DNA from: Desulfoluna sp942491485
GTDB taxonomy: Bacteria; Desulfobacterota; Desulfobacteria; Desulfobacterales; Desulfolunaceae
Direction: 5' to 3'
Length of the DNA stretch: 64,000 nucleotides
Assembly: GCA_942491485.1 (NCBI GenBank)
Contig: CALOAX010000004.1
Coordinates: 1-64,000, forward strand
The position numbers and the translations under genes are program-made. Position 1 is the first letter of the stretch. Each line of letters begins with the position of its first letter. Under the pieces are notes generated by a model. The model was not told where the DNA came from. It did no database searches and worked only from the letters and a program-made list of their open reading frames with translations. Of the stretch, positions 1 through 9,613 are shown piece by piece.

Positions 1-165
1 CTCGCCCATTTCGCCTGGTCCCATCTCGCTCTGCACCTGTTCCAGGCGCTCCTCCAAACATAGGATTGATCCGGAGTCCTGGAAGAGACGCCCCGATGCG
101 ATGGGGCAGGGCCAGCCTCCGGCGGCGAGGACGATGTCATGGTCGTTGATCGCGTCAACGTATTG
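1..165. other. GC-rich left edge and probable left junction
   Basis: The first ~150 bases are clearly richer in G and C than the AT-rich DNA that follows. An AAA ATPase reading frame becomes recognisable only from about 150, without its expected upstream Walker A region. GCCTCCGGCGG, the terminal signature of the repeat family in the right-hand 54 kb, occurs at 115-125; this may be chance. A minus-strand frame is open here but overlaps the ATPase and was not called. I read this as the end of a different DNA segment. Confidence 0.4.
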
Positions 166-1115
166 GATGAAATTCAAAGGTGCCCAAAGTTGTTGTCGAA
201 ATTCAAGTACGAGTAGATGAGTCCAATATTAAAGGCATGTTTATTTTAACAGGAAGTCATCAAGTAAGACTTCGTGGAGCAGTCGCACAATCTCTAGCAG
301 GAAGAACTACTTCAATTTTACACTTGTTACTCATGAGCATGCAAGAGCTCCAAGACGAAGGGATGGATTCTACATTAGATGAAATTTTGTATCAAGGTTG
401 CTTTCCTAGAGTTTATAAAGATCAATTGAATCCAAGCAAAGCTTACGGTAACTACGTGCAAACTTATCTTAGAAAGAGACTTACGTCAAATGATAGAGGT
501 TAAGATTTTACAGCTATTCCAAAGATTTTTGAAATTATGTGCAGGACGAATAGGTCAGATCTTTAATAAAGAGAACTTAGCTACATGAAGTTGGAGTTAC
601 AGCTCAAAAACAGTCACCCATTGGCTATCAATTCTAGAAGCTTCATATCTCATTTTCTTATTACCACCCTACTTTGAGAATTTCGGGAAACGAACAATCA
701 AGTCACCAAAACTATATTTTTGTGATGTTGGTCTTGTAACTTTTTTACTTGGAATTGAAAATGTCTCTCAAATCGAAAGAGACCCTCTACGCGGAAATTT
801 AGTTGAAAACTTAGTTATTCTTGAGCTGATAAAATCAAGATGGAACCATGGTCTCGAACATAGACTTTTTTCTATCGGGATTCTCACCACAACGAAATTG
901 ATGTACTGTTTCAAAGAGTGGCCATGACCTCACTCCAATCGAAATAAAATCAGCAAAAACCTTTAACAAGTCCTTGAAAGAGACTATCCTTGTTTGAAGA
1001 AGTTATAGGGGATCGATGCCAAAGCCCCTCTTTAATCTATTCTGGAAATGATGAACATAAAATCAAGGATGTACAGCTCTTTAACTTCTCTCACGCTGCA
1101 AAAGCCTTAAAGTAA
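150..1115 (+). pseudogene. AAA_14/DUF4143-type ATPase, 5'-truncated and frameshifted
   Basis: Conserved pieces of an archaea/bacteria-type ATP-binding protein (AAA_14 core followed by DUF4143) are spread over different frames. The Walker B-like stretch LDEIQRCPKLL is near 155-190. The sensor region GMFILTGSHQVRL lies at about 235-275. DUF4143-like text (LCAGRIGQIFNKENLAT, then SILEASYLIFLLPPYFENF) follows at 530-700, and the C-terminus HAAKALK ends at the stop at 1113-1115. At least three frame changes are needed to read it through, and the N-terminal Walker A half is missing at the window edge. Members are ATPases of uncertain role, often in mobile or toxin-like contexts. The disruptions look like sequencing indels because both flanks stay conserved. 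Family identification is fairly sure; function is not. Confidence 0.6.
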
Positions 1116-1135
1116 TTAATGCCCAATTCTAAACA

Positions 1136-1166
1136 TAAAAAAAACCCTAGAGATCTCTCTAGGGTT
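1136..1166 (-). terminator. Rho-independent terminator after tRNA-Ser
   Basis: A perfect 11-bp inverted repeat (AACCCTAGAGA and its complement) with a 2-nt loop is followed, on the minus strand, by a run of U. It lies 6 bases after the tRNA-Ser 3' end and fits an intrinsic terminator for that gene. Confidence 0.8.
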
Positions 1167-1172
1167 AACGTT

Positions 1173-1259
1173 CGGAAGAGGTAGGATTCGAACCCACGGT
1201 CCCCGTGAGGGGACTTCTGTTTTCAAGACAGACGCATTCGGCCACTCTGCCACTCTTCC
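1173..1259 (-). tRNA. tRNA-Ser (anticodon UGA)
   Basis: The minus strand folds into a complete class II tRNA. The acceptor stem pairs GGAAGAG with CTCTTCC and the discriminator base is G. The anticodon stem TCTGT/ACAGA encloses loop CTTGAAA, giving anticodon UGA. The long variable arm (GTCCCCTCACGGGGAC) is typical of serine tRNAs, and the T loop TTCGAAT is intact. No CCA is encoded. Confidence 0.95.
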
Positions 1260-1332
1260 GTAAGATTGATGGATATAAATCTAATTCCCTCTAGGCAGTG
1301 ATAATTATACATCACCCTCGAATTAAATCAAG

Positions 1333-2354
1333 TCAAAATTGCTTTAAAAATCGCAAATCATTTTCTGCAAACATTCGGATATCGTTTACACCATAAAGAA
1401 GCATAGCTAAACGCTCGAATCCCCCACCCCATGCATATCCAGAATACTCTTCAGGATCAAGGCCACCATTCTTTGAGTACATTTGGATGAACCATTCCAG
1501 CACCAGCAACTTCTAGCCATCCAGTATGCTTACAAAGTCTACATCCAGATCCTTCACATGCAGTACACTTGATATCCACTTCCATCCCAGGTTCCACAAA
1601 AGGAAAGTAGCTAGGTCGAACCCGGAGCTCAAACTTTTGGTTAAATACTTTTGTGTAGAACTCTTTCTTTGTCGCAATAAGATCGGAAAAGGTCACATCT
1701 TTATCGATATAGAGGACATCAACTTGATGAAAAAATACATGAGAGCGAGCTGTAATGGTTTCATTTCGGTAACATTTTCGGAGACTGAAGAATCCGTATG
1801 GGAGGTTAGACGATTCTCCATTATGTGCTGTTGAGATCGAGGTGGTATGAGAGCGAAGAAGCGCAATTCTCAGGTAATAATAAGGTATCTTGCATATCCC
1901 GTGCAGGGTGGTCTGGAGGATAGTTTACCCCTCCATAGTTATAGTACTCAGAATCGAGATCGGGGCTATATTGAACAGAGAATCCCATCCCTTTAAAATA
2001 GAGATCATTTCATCTCTTAATAGATATATAGGTGCTTTTTTACCGTGAAAACCTCTATGACTCAAGAAAAGATATCTAATTCTTCTTTTTCAATACGAGC
2101 TTTTTGCTCTAAAGCCACAAAGGAAGCGCAGATGCACCTTTCACATACTTTAGGGTAAGCTCTACTTTTAAGTCATTAATGAGTTTGCCCATCACAGGAC
2201 GCTCTTCTTTTTGTGCAATTTCTAAGATGACATGAGGTCTTGGATAGGACCTCTTTGCCAAGGTACTTCACTTGCTGTTCGAGCTTATCAGAATCGACAG
2301 AAGAGAGTTCCTTTTTCAAAATGGAGTTTGGTCTCTCGAATTTTCTCTTTGCAT
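1333..2354 (-). pseudogene. pheS: Phenylalanyl-tRNA synthetase alpha subunit, frameshifted
   Basis: PheS charges tRNA-Phe as the catalytic subunit of the PheST heterotetramer. A readable central block at 1457-1696 contains the class II motif stretch around FELRVRPSYFPFVEPGMEVD and the Cys-rich segment CTACEGSGCRLCKHTGW. In another frame the C-terminus reads NGGLDPEEYSGYAWGGGFER and then RLAMLLYGVNDIRMF, ending at the stop at 1333-1335. The N-terminus at about 2354 also needs frame changes. The full span would encode about 340 residues, the normal size. It follows rplT in the conserved thrS-infC-rpmI-rplT-pheS order. The scattered single-base shifts look like sequence error. Identification is secure; integrity is not. 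Confidence 0.85.
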
Positions 2355-2377
2355 GATTAAACCTTATTACTTGGGAT

Positions 2378-2413
2378 AAAAAAAACCCACGCTTGAAAGG
2401 TCAAGCATAGGTT
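2378..2413 (-). terminator. Rho-independent terminator between rplT and pheS
   Basis: On the minus strand, AACCTATGCTTGA pairs imperfectly with TCAAGCGTGGGTT around a 4-nt loop and is followed by a run of U. It lies just after the rplT stop, so the infC-rpmI-rplT transcript probably ends mainly here, with pheS transcribed separately or by read-through. Confidence 0.75.
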
Positions 2414-2442
2414 AAAACAGTGCAAACTAAAAAGCTTTAGTT

Positions 2443-2792
2443 TTAAGCCAAAGCTTGCTTTGCTGCTCCTGCAACTTGTGAAAAGCCGCTAGGATCTTGA
2501 ATCGTTATGTCAGAGAGTACTACGGTTAAGTAGACACCAGCTTTCTTCAATCCATGAATTAGTTTGCCGTAAGAGATTCCATTGATCTTGCAGCCGCACT
2601 AAGACGAATTGTCCAAAGACGACGGAAGTCTCTTTTCTTAATTTTCAGACGATAGTTAGATGCCATTGCAGACATCACCGCGTTTTTAGTTAAACGAAGG
2701 TGATTCTCCATGGTCTCCAACGAAGCCTTTGCTTGCTTCATGAGACGCTTTTTCCTGCGATGGGAAGCCACTGCGTTTGTGACTCTTACCAT
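2443..2792 (-). pseudogene. rplT: 50S ribosomal protein L20, one frameshift
   Basis: L20 is an early 23S rRNA-binding assembly protein and a translational repressor of its own operon. The N-terminal 76 residues read MVRVTNAVASHRRKKRLMKQ and continue through the basic KIKKRDFRRLWTIRLSAAAR signature. After residue ~75 the frame shifts. In another frame the end reads YGKLIHGLKKAGVYLTVVLS and finishes AAKQALA at the stop at 2443-2445. The total would be about 117 residues, the normal size. An essential ribosomal protein broken by one base suggests a sequencing indel. It follows rpmI by 24 bases. Confidence 0.9.
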
Positions 2793-2816
2793 ATTATTTC
2801 TCCGCTATTTTTAAGT

Positions 2817-3014
2817 TTAAGCAACACCCATAAGGCGTGCATATGTTTTAGTTTGCGCAGAACTTACTACAGACTGCTTTCTCAACTGTCTTTTGCGCTT
2901 AGATGATTTTTTTGTTAAAATATGTCTTCTGCCTGGATGACTTTGTATAAGCTTTCCTGTCGATGTGACTTTAAAGCGCGCCTTCACAGACTTTTTCGTT
3001 TTCATTTTTGTCAC
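2817..3014 (-). CDS. rpmI: 50S ribosomal protein L35
   Basis: An intact 65-residue ribosomal protein of the large subunit. The sequence has the expected L35 pattern: MKTKKSVKARFKVTSTGK, then HPGRRHILTKKSSKRKRQLR, and is strongly basic. The length matches the family. It sits between infC and rplT in the usual IF3-L35-L20 translation operon. It is one of the few genes of the left segment without a frame disruption. Confidence 0.95.
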   Translation of the reverse strand: MTKMKTKKSVKARFKVTSTGKLIQSHPGRRHILTKKSSKRKRQLRKQSVVSSAQTKTYARLMGVA

Positions 3015-3045
3015 GACTCTAATTCTCCGTTTACTCTAATTAACC

Positions 3046-3572
3046 TTACGTAGGTGCCCCTACTTTCTTTTTACTTCCTGGCGCCAATACAACGCTCATA
3101 TTTCTTCCCATAAGCCTAGCTTCTGCCTCTGGGGTCGCTACATCTGCTAACTCTTCACAAATCTTTCTTACAGATCTAGCTCCAACCTCGGGGTGAGCAA
3201 GCTCTCTTCCTCTAAATACACATGTTAGCCGAACTTTATTCCCTTTAGCAATGAACTCTCTGTTTACCTCAACATGAATATCATGATCATCCGTATTCGG
3301 CTTAATCTGATCTCCTTGATCTTCACTTGATGCTGAGATTTCTTGCCTTCTTTTTCTTTCTTGCTAACTTGATAACGATACTTCCCATAGTCAATAACTT
3401 TGCAAACTGGAGGGTCAGCTTTAGCGGCAATTTCTACAAGGTCTAATCCCACGTCTTCCGCATTTGCTAAGGCTTCTTGCAAACTTACAATTCCTACTTG
3501 CACTCCGTCTTTATCGATCAATCGCACTTTTAAGGCGCGAATCTCTCTATTTATTCTACAGTTCAGAGCCGT
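3046..3572 (-). pseudogene. infC: Translation initiation factor IF-3, frameshifted, possible ACG start
   Basis: IF-3 binds the 30S subunit and checks start-codon choice. The N-terminal domain (RINREIRALKVRLIDKDGVQ, then LALANAEDVGLDLVEIAAKA-like text) is followed by the linker-rich KKEKEGKKSQHQVKIKEIRL. After about residue 100 the frame changes. The C-terminal domain then reads HDIHVEVNREFIAKGNKVRL and ends SKKKVGAPT at 3046-3048. The protein seems to begin T/M-A-L-N-C-R-I-N-R, which lines up with the MALNFKINR start I recall for chlamydial IF-3. That puts the first codon at an ACG (3570-3572), 14 bases after the thrS stop. infC is known in other bacteria for rare AUU-type starts, but a miscalled ATG is equally possible. 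Confidence 0.85.
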
Positions 3573-3586
3573 TACTCCTGTTAAAT

Positions 3587-5109
3587 TTACTTATCTAGCA
3601 CTTTTAATAGCTCCTGCCAAGGCAGGGATTGCGCTTGCTTTTTACGCACATCTCTTAAAGTTATTGTATTTGTCTCAATTTCCTTATCTCCTATTACAAG
3701 AACATAGGGAACTCCCTCTTCAAGAGCTTGCTTTAAGATCAACTTAAGCTCTTTACTCTCGAGACAAAGCTCAGCTCGAAACCTTTCCTTCTTCAAGGAA
3801 TTCAAGGTTTCCTCCGCAAAAGAGCGATGTTTCTTCTGCAAAGGAACTACTTTAAGCTGCAAAGGGGAAAGTAAAAAGGGAAGATATCCACCTTCTTTTT
3901 CCAGCAGCAAAGCAATAACTCGCTCAAAAGACATACAACATGAGCTTGCAAAGCAAGCAAAGTCTTCTTTTAACAGTAGAGCCGCGCTTATATACGCAAT
4001 AGGCCAATTACGACCTAAACCATCCGTTACGCTCCACTCAATCCTAGGAATTCAATCACTTGCCAAATCCAATTCTGGATCTCTTCCAAAACCCCTTAAA
4101 GCCTTGAAAAACAACGAAGAAACATCCTTAAATTTACCCTTTTGAACTTCAAAAAGAACAGGACGGAACGTAAAACCCAGGATTTTAAAGATTTTTGTCA
4201 TGAAATGCAAGGAAGAAATCAACACTCGCTGCATATCATTCGAGTCGACAACTCGACACGAGAGATCAGCAAGAAAATTATTGACTCCGCCACATAAACC
4301 CCGACATTCTTTTGAGGAGGTATTTTTCTCTCATTTAAGGACAAAACTTCACTCAACCGAGGGATCCGCAGAAAATTAATTCTTTTTGCGCAAACTCGAA
4401 CTGGATAAAACTCATCCTGAGAAGAAGAACCCGTTTGAATTTCTTGATATCCCTCTTGAAGGCAAACCCCTCTCCAGACACCCAAAAATATATTTAAAAC
4501 AACTCCCTTGGGCAAACCAGGACCCCTCGTCCTACAGCGGAATCAAAAGAGTAAAGCTTCACTCTCTCGAGCGAGAGTCAGATGATCAAACCCAACAAAG
4601 TGTTTTCGTTTTTTGCGAAAGACCTTCAAATCTTTATTTGATAAAAAAACAGATCCTTCGACCCTCACCACATCACTTTCAGGCAAGCGAGTAAGACTGT
4701 GCAATTCAAAATGCTTCAAATCGTTTGATGGCAATGGCTCTCAATCTCGTGAGGCACCGGCTCCAGAAAATCGTCAAGCTTGAGAAAACTCAGAAGTCCC
4801 GGACTATACACCTCTTGTATGAATGCAGCTTTTGACTTTTGCTTTTTGTGCATCAAAAAATTAACTGCGACATCACGCATCATTTTCACGAAAGAGATCT
4901 CAACACCCTCATAAAGAAGCCTTTATCCTTCCTTCAAGAGCCGGTGAATCGATGTCGTCAAGCTCCACACCTTCTAAGATGAAATCGTAAAAAAATCCAT
5001 GGTCGGACAATCCCCCTCCCATCAATTCAACACGGGGAAAGAGACCATGCAAAGCCTTAGCGAGGATGGGTAAGTAGTGATAACGTAAGTGATAGACTGA
5101 ATCGGTCAT
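3587..5109 (-). pseudogene. thrS: Threonyl-tRNA synthetase, multiply frameshifted
   Basis: ThrRS charges tRNA-Thr. The C-terminal anticodon-binding domain is readable at 3587-3934: KVVPLQKKHRSFAEETLNSL, then KELKLILKQALEEGVPYVLV, IGDKEIETNTITLRDVRK and the final KVLDK. The N-terminal catalytic/editing part begins near 5109 (MTDSVYHLRYHYLPILAKAL, then GLFPRVELMGGGLSDHGFFY). Pieces of the core lie at 4219-4734 in different frames. The assembled length (~507 residues) is short for ThrRS, which suggests that the N-terminal TGS domain is absent or was not recognised. The gene lies directly upstream of infC, as in many bacteria. The dense frame breaks look like sequence error. Confidence 0.75.
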
Positions 5110-5125
5110 GGGGCTAAAAAAAATG

Positions 5126-5200
5126 TGGAGCATATAGCTGATCGAACAGCTGACCTCCACGATGTCAACGTGGCGCTCTAACCAACTGAGCTAATACCCT
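5126..5200 (-). tRNA. tRNA-Val (anticodon GAC), with small defects
   Basis: The minus strand gives a cloverleaf with D stem GCTC/GAGC, anticodon stem CCACG/CGTGG around loop TTGACAT (anticodon GAC) and T stem AGCTG/CAGCT. The acceptor AGGGTAT pairs with ATATGCT except for one G-G mismatch, and an encoded CCA follows. The T loop is one base short (TTCGAT). Both defects fit the error pattern of this segment. It lies just upstream of thrS. Confidence 0.75.
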
Positions 5201-5355
5201 AAAGAGGGTTAAGATGGGCACACGTAGGAAATTATCCGGTTTCTTTGCAAGAAAAAGATTTAAAAAATTCAAGACCTTCAAAACTTTATTCTACTTGAAC
5301 ACAACAACCAAATTAATGTAACCTTATCTGACAACTAACCAAATTAATTGAAATT

Positions 5356-5816
5356 ATGCCAGTTCAATCTATTAGTTCCTCTCTCAGTGTTCAGTTTCCA
5401 TCGGATAACTCAGAGAAGCTTAAACAAACTGCTCTAGCTTGCTCATTAGATGCAATGCCTAACCTACAAGCAGTTTATAGATATCTAGCGCAGCAGTTCT
5501 CAAAAGAAGACCTTCTCTAGAGTGTTGCATGCAAGCTGTTGCATAACAAAATATACCTGCATATGAACTGCTTCGAGATTTAACTCAGACCCCTGATCTC
5601 TCTACTTCTTTTAGTGATGGATTTGAAGGCTTTGTACAAGCTCTTTTAGAATTAAATGCCTACTCAGAAGAACCTACTCAAGTAACAGCAAAGCAACTCC
5701 TTCCACATACAGAAGACTGGTGTTTTTTAGGAGAGCTATTAGCCTAGCAGACGCCCCTACCGGCAGTCGATGAGCAACTAGGGCTAGATGTCGATATAGC
5801 AGCTGAACTTACATAA
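5356..5816 (+). pseudogene. Unrecognised small protein, frameshifted
   Basis: A plus-strand reading frame starts MPVQSISSSLSVQFPSDNSE and runs 54 codons to a stop. Homologous-looking low-GC coding sequence continues in other frames (RDLTQTPDLSTSFSDGFEGF, then QALLELNAYSEEPTQVTAKQ and a tail ending VDIAAELT at 5814-5816). I recognise no family. It lies 19 bases upstream of the first ankyrin gene and could belong with that pair as a secreted or effector-like protein of an intracellular bacterium, but nothing in the sequence proves that. Read through, it would be about 150 residues. Confidence 0.4.
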
Positions 5817-5834
5817 AGAAATACAAAGGATCAC

Positions 5835-6843
5835 ATGTTCATAAACCAAATAAAAAAAGAAAATGTAAATATCGGAAGTCTACAAAATCCCCCTCCATTA
5901 CCTACTAAAAAGTTAGTTACAGCTCTAGACATTTTACAAAGCCAAAATCGTAATCCACCTATTCAAGTCTCTTTACCTGCATTCTTAGCATCTTCAACAG
6001 ATACGGTTACATCAAGTATCGCGCAAAAACTGATTTACTCACCCCAAATCAGTATCGACTCTAAAATTATTGAAGCGATTTCCCAGAATCAAGTCTCAGC
6101 AAGGTTATGACTTATCTCTATTACCTCCCTGATATCAATAGACCCCTAGAAGACAAAGACGGCCCACCTAGAACTGCTTTAGATTGGCCATGAAACAGGA
6201 TGCTACGCCCTTTGTAAATTTATGATAGAAGCAAGAGGAGCAATCATTGACTTAAAAACAAGCTAAAAAAGGCACTTTCCAGCTATTTGGGGCTTTAGAT
6301 CGAGTTACCTTAAGGGATGATGACATTTCATTTGCTCGATACCTCCTTTCTCGCGGGGCCTTTTTAAATGAGCGCTTTTTCATGCAAGGAACAAAATGGT
6401 TTAATGCCATCTCAATATGCTATAAATGGAGACTTAGAACGCGTGCGCATTCTGCTGACTGCTTAGGTGCTGATGTAAACGTAAAAGACTTTCAATGAAT
6501 CACCTCTTTCCTCTACACTAAACCTTCTACCTTTTATCAGCTCTAATTCAGCTGCAAATGGAAATACAGATACTGCAAAGCTTCCTCATATTCATGATGC
6601 TGACTTTGAAGAAGTTGATCAATTTGGCAACACGCTTCTTATGAGAATGGCTCAAAAAGGAAATGTTAAAGCAGTTAAAATGCTAACTCCTGAGCTGCAG
6701 ATATTTTCGCCCTAAATGAACACGGTCAGATAGCATCAGATCTAGTTCTCGATTTATTGAAAATAGTCAATATGCAACCTGATCTCAATAGAAACCTACG
6801 ACAAATATATTCCCACTTAACACATCTACAAGTCAGTAAATAA
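5835..6843 (+). pseudogene. Ankyrin-repeat protein 1, frameshifted
   Basis: The first 91 residues (MFINQIKKENVNIGSLQNPP and on) read without interruption. After that, ankyrin-like segments appear in changing frames: DINRPLEDKDGPPRTALDWP; a helix pair near 6290-6370 ending FARYLLSRGAFLNERF; and FGNTLLMRMAQKGNVKAVKML-like text near 6620-6690. The frame ends at the stop at 6841-6843. Ankyrin repeats mediate protein binding, and chlamydia-like bacteria use such proteins as candidate host-directed effectors. The gene is a tandem paralogue of the next one (same N-terminal layout, same LLSRGAFL/LLSKGAYL repeat). Many frame breaks prevent an exact repeat count. Confidence 0.6.
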
Positions 6844-6857
6844 AAAAAGAATAGCTT

Positions 6858-8407
6858 ATGATACCTACTACAAACTTCAGAGATATAGAAGAGCAAAAAG
6901 ATCTAACATCACATGCACCTCTTCCTTCTATTAAAAGAACATTTCATGTAGATGAGCTTGAATTAATAGGAGCTAGTCGACCTAACCAACTGTCTTCATA
7001 GAATATATTGAAGGCCCTGAAAGAGCTCAAAAATGATCTCTTCAGATCAACTAAGATCTACAACAAGATCCTCCTAGCATGCACCTTGCTGGTGCAGCTG
7101 TACATGCAGTTAAACCTCAACCTCGTAAACTTGCTCCTTTAAACACAGATCTAACTTTTCTACCAACTGAAGGCTTGGAAGATGATTGCCCAAGCTTAAA
7201 TAGCTTAGAAGAAGCAAATCGGATAGCTGCAAAAAAAGCGCTAGACCTCGACCTTATACACTCTATCAAATCAGGCGACCTTACACTTTTTAAAGAACTA
7301 TCTAATCAACTTGAAGACGTTAATTGCTTATTAGAGCTAGATCCTGAGCACAAAGCGTCACCTCTACTTTGGACTATTAAGGAAAGGCAACTTCCTATTT
7401 GCAGGTATTTAGTTGAAGAGAGGGGCGCTACTCTTGATTCTGAAAAAGGGTTAAGGCGAGGAGATGTCCCTCTAATTGTCCAAGCATTAAATCGGAAAAC
7501 CTTTACTATTTGCAAGTACTTGCTTTCAAAAGGGGCCTACTTGGATAACAACTTTTCTTATAAAGATCCAAATGGCCAAGTTGTAAGAGGTCCTCCTGTA
7601 ACCTATTATTCTAATAGGGGAGACACAAAGCGCCTGCAGGTTCTAATAGAATCTTTTGGAGCTAATATAATAGATATAAAAGATTCAAAGGACCATTCAC
7701 CTCTATTTCATATACTTCAACAAGTTTCTATTGAAGAAGACCCTGACCAAAGAGCTCGACTGCAAGCAGCCGCTCTTTTACTTGTAGACTCCGGAGCAGA
7801 TGTAGATGAAAGAGATGATTTAGGAAACACTCTCCTTATGAAACTTGCAGAAGAAAATTGTATTGAGGGAGGAAAATGTTAGCCTGTGGGTTTGCAGCAG
7901 ACATATCAGCTACCAATGAATTTGGACAAAATGCTATTTGCCTTGTTCTACACGCTATAAGCAAACCTCATATCTCTGCTCTTGAAATTGACTCTTATGA
8001 GCAAATTTTCGATTTTTTAAAACCTATGATGGGAGAAGAAGAAATTGACACAAAACTAGCAGAGCACATTCGCCTTGGCAATCAAAGAGCCTGTACTCTT
8101 TTGCAAAGCTCCTGTAATGTTGACATCGATAAAGCTATAGATTCTGATGGCAACACCTTTCTCATAAGATTTACTAAGCAAGGACTGTTCGATTATGTGA
8201 AAATGCTCTTAAAACTTGGGGCTAATCCACAAAAAACAAACCTTCAAGGAGAAAAGTGCCCATAGCTACGCCGATAGTAAGTTAATGGAGTTTAATCAAA
8301 ATGATGAGATTAGCTGGGGAGCTATTTGCCAAATCCTTACTCAAGGTATGATCTTGCGAAAAGTGTACCAAGAAGAAATAAAACAAAAAGGAACTGATGA
8401 GACCTAG
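6858..8407 (+). pseudogene. Ankyrin-repeat protein 2, frameshifted
   Basis: The start MIPTTNFRDIEEQKDLTSHA at 6858 leads, after one frame change, into a long block (7079-7882) with ankyrin repeats. Examples are LLWTIKERQLPICRYLVEER, then LIVQALNRKTFTICKYLLSK and AAALLLVDSGADVDERDDLG. A second frame (7876-8265) adds DSDGNTFLIRFTKQGLFDYV with KMLLKLGANPQ. The C-terminus is in a third frame and ends at 8405-8407, overlapping the next gene's start by 11 bases. Read through, it is about 515 residues. No signal peptide is visible. Function is probably protein-protein binding; effector status is inference from the lineage. Confidence 0.65.
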
Positions 8408-8990
8408 CTTTCCTTTATTTAATACCCCTAATATTGACCTCGCTCACACTCTTTGGAGCAAGATTTTATCAGAAAAGGATCTTGTTATTGACGCGACTTG
8501 TGGAAATGGAAAAGATTCCCTTTTTTTAGCCAAAGCACTTGATCCTCTAAAAGGAACTCTTTTCTGCATTGACATCCAATCAACTGCTATAGAAAACACA
8601 AGAGCTCTTTTAGAAAAAGAGCTCCCCTCCTCATCTCATGTAGAGTATTACAATCAATCCCATGAAACCCTGCCTTTAATCCCTCCAAACCTTTACTGTA
8701 AGCTTATAGTTTTTAACTTAGGCTACCTTCCTTCTGGGGATAAATCTATTACAACAAAGGTATCTTCTACGCTACTTAGTATATCAAGCTCACTAGAGCT
8801 CTTAGCGCCAGGAGGGATGCTTAGTATTACTTGTTATCCAGGACACCTTGAGGGTGAAAAGGAACAAGAGGCCCTTGTAGAATATTTAAGTAAACTCAGC
8901 CCTCTTCAATGGGCTTTTACTTCCTCGTTTTGGTCAAATCGAAATGCCTCCCCCTCTCTTTTTTTGGTGCAGAAAAAAAGTGGCATTTAA
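8397..8990 (+). CDS. mnmM: MnmM-type (YtqB family) tRNA methyltransferase
   Basis: An intact 197-residue class I SAM-dependent methyltransferase. Motif I is VIDATCGNGKDSLFLAKAL (residues ~31-49), the acidic ribose-binding residue lies in LFCIDIQ (~57), and the NLGYLPSGDKSITTK motif at ~107-122 is characteristic of the YtqB/MnmM family. YtqB of Bacillus was shown to perform the last methylation of mnm5s2U at tRNA position 34 where MnmC is absent. The start ATG overlaps the end of the ankyrin gene, suggesting translational coupling. The N-terminus, HTLWSKILSEKDLVIDATCG, fits the family start. Assignment to the family is strong; the exact substrate is by homology recalled from memory. Confidence 0.8.
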   Translation: MRPSFPLFNTPNIDLAHTLWSKILSEKDLVIDATCGNGKDSLFLAKALDPLKGTLFCIDIQSTAIENTRALLEKELPSSSHVEYYNQSHETLPLIPPNLYCKLIVFNLGYLPSGDKSITTKVSSTLLSISSSLELLAPGGMLSITCYPGHLEGEKEQEALVEYLSKLSPLQWAFTSSFWSNRNASPSLFLVQKKSGI

Positions 8991-9016
8991 AGACTTTGAT
9001 CGTTTATCACAAAGTC

Positions 9017-9613
9017 ATGAAGAAGAAAAAGCGGAATGCTAAGTCTCCTAATGAACTTCAAGAAGACCTGCAGGATATTGAGAAGAAACTCAATAAGCCT
9101 GTAGATAAAGCGTCTATGCAAAAAATCTTCCAAAGACTCGAAGTTGCACAGGACGACTGCTCCACCATGAAAAAAAAATACACCCTTTTTTCTGATGAGG
9201 TTGCATCGGGTTTTGAAAACCGAATTCGCTCTCTCTTTGGAGCTGTTGTTACAACACATGTCGATACAGAAATCAATCAAATCTTAGAACAAGCCAATAA
9301 GATCAATCCCGAAGATGAAAAAGAAGTAGAGGCTCTAAAAGAAAGAATCAAAGAGTTAAGAAAGTGGCACCGGCCTTCCAAAGAGAATCTCATAAAAATT
9401 ACAAGAGCAGAACAAAGGATAGAGCCAAGGGATGATACAACTCACCTCAATGAAGATCAGCTAGATCCAGCTGAAGCTGAAAACTTATTAGAAATCGCAG
9501 GCCTTGTGTACCGAAGGAATGTGAAAGAAAGAAACAAGCTCTACCTCTGCCTTTCTGAAACAGCCAGGAAAGGTTCCAAATCATCTGATAACTTTAAAAA
9601 CAAAAGCCTTTGA
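9017..9613 (+). CDS. Lysine-rich coiled-coil protein of unknown function
   Basis: A 198-residue hydrophilic protein, starting MKKKKRNAKSPNELQEDLQD, rich in Lys and Glu with heptad-like stretches at residues ~15-60 and ~85-130 (VEALKERIKELRKWHR). No catalytic motif, signal peptide or membrane segment is visible. It resembles small cytoplasmic proteins restricted to chlamydia-like bacteria; that is inference. A frame change at the end is likely: directly after this stop another frame reads KHPPLPFVSAFEWGSPRQYP and then SSSEIEDFFSDEAYG, to a stop at 9718-9720, which would give a protein of about 234 residues. It follows mnmM by 26 bases. Confidence 0.6.
   Translation: MKKKKRNAKSPNELQEDLQDIEKKLNKPVDKASMQKIFQRLEVAQDDCSTMKKKYTLFSDEVASGFENRIRSLFGAVVTTHVDTEINQILEQANKINPEDEKEVEALKERIKELRKWHRPSKENLIKITRAEQRIEPRDDTTHLNEDQLDPAEAENLLEIAGLVYRRNVKERNKLYLCLSETARKGSKSSDNFKNKSL

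Noticed and set aside
1..230. Minus-strand open frame reading across the left edge into the ATPase pseudogene
   Set aside because: It lies antisense to a conserved ATPase motif and crosses the apparent junction, so it is probably a shadow frame.
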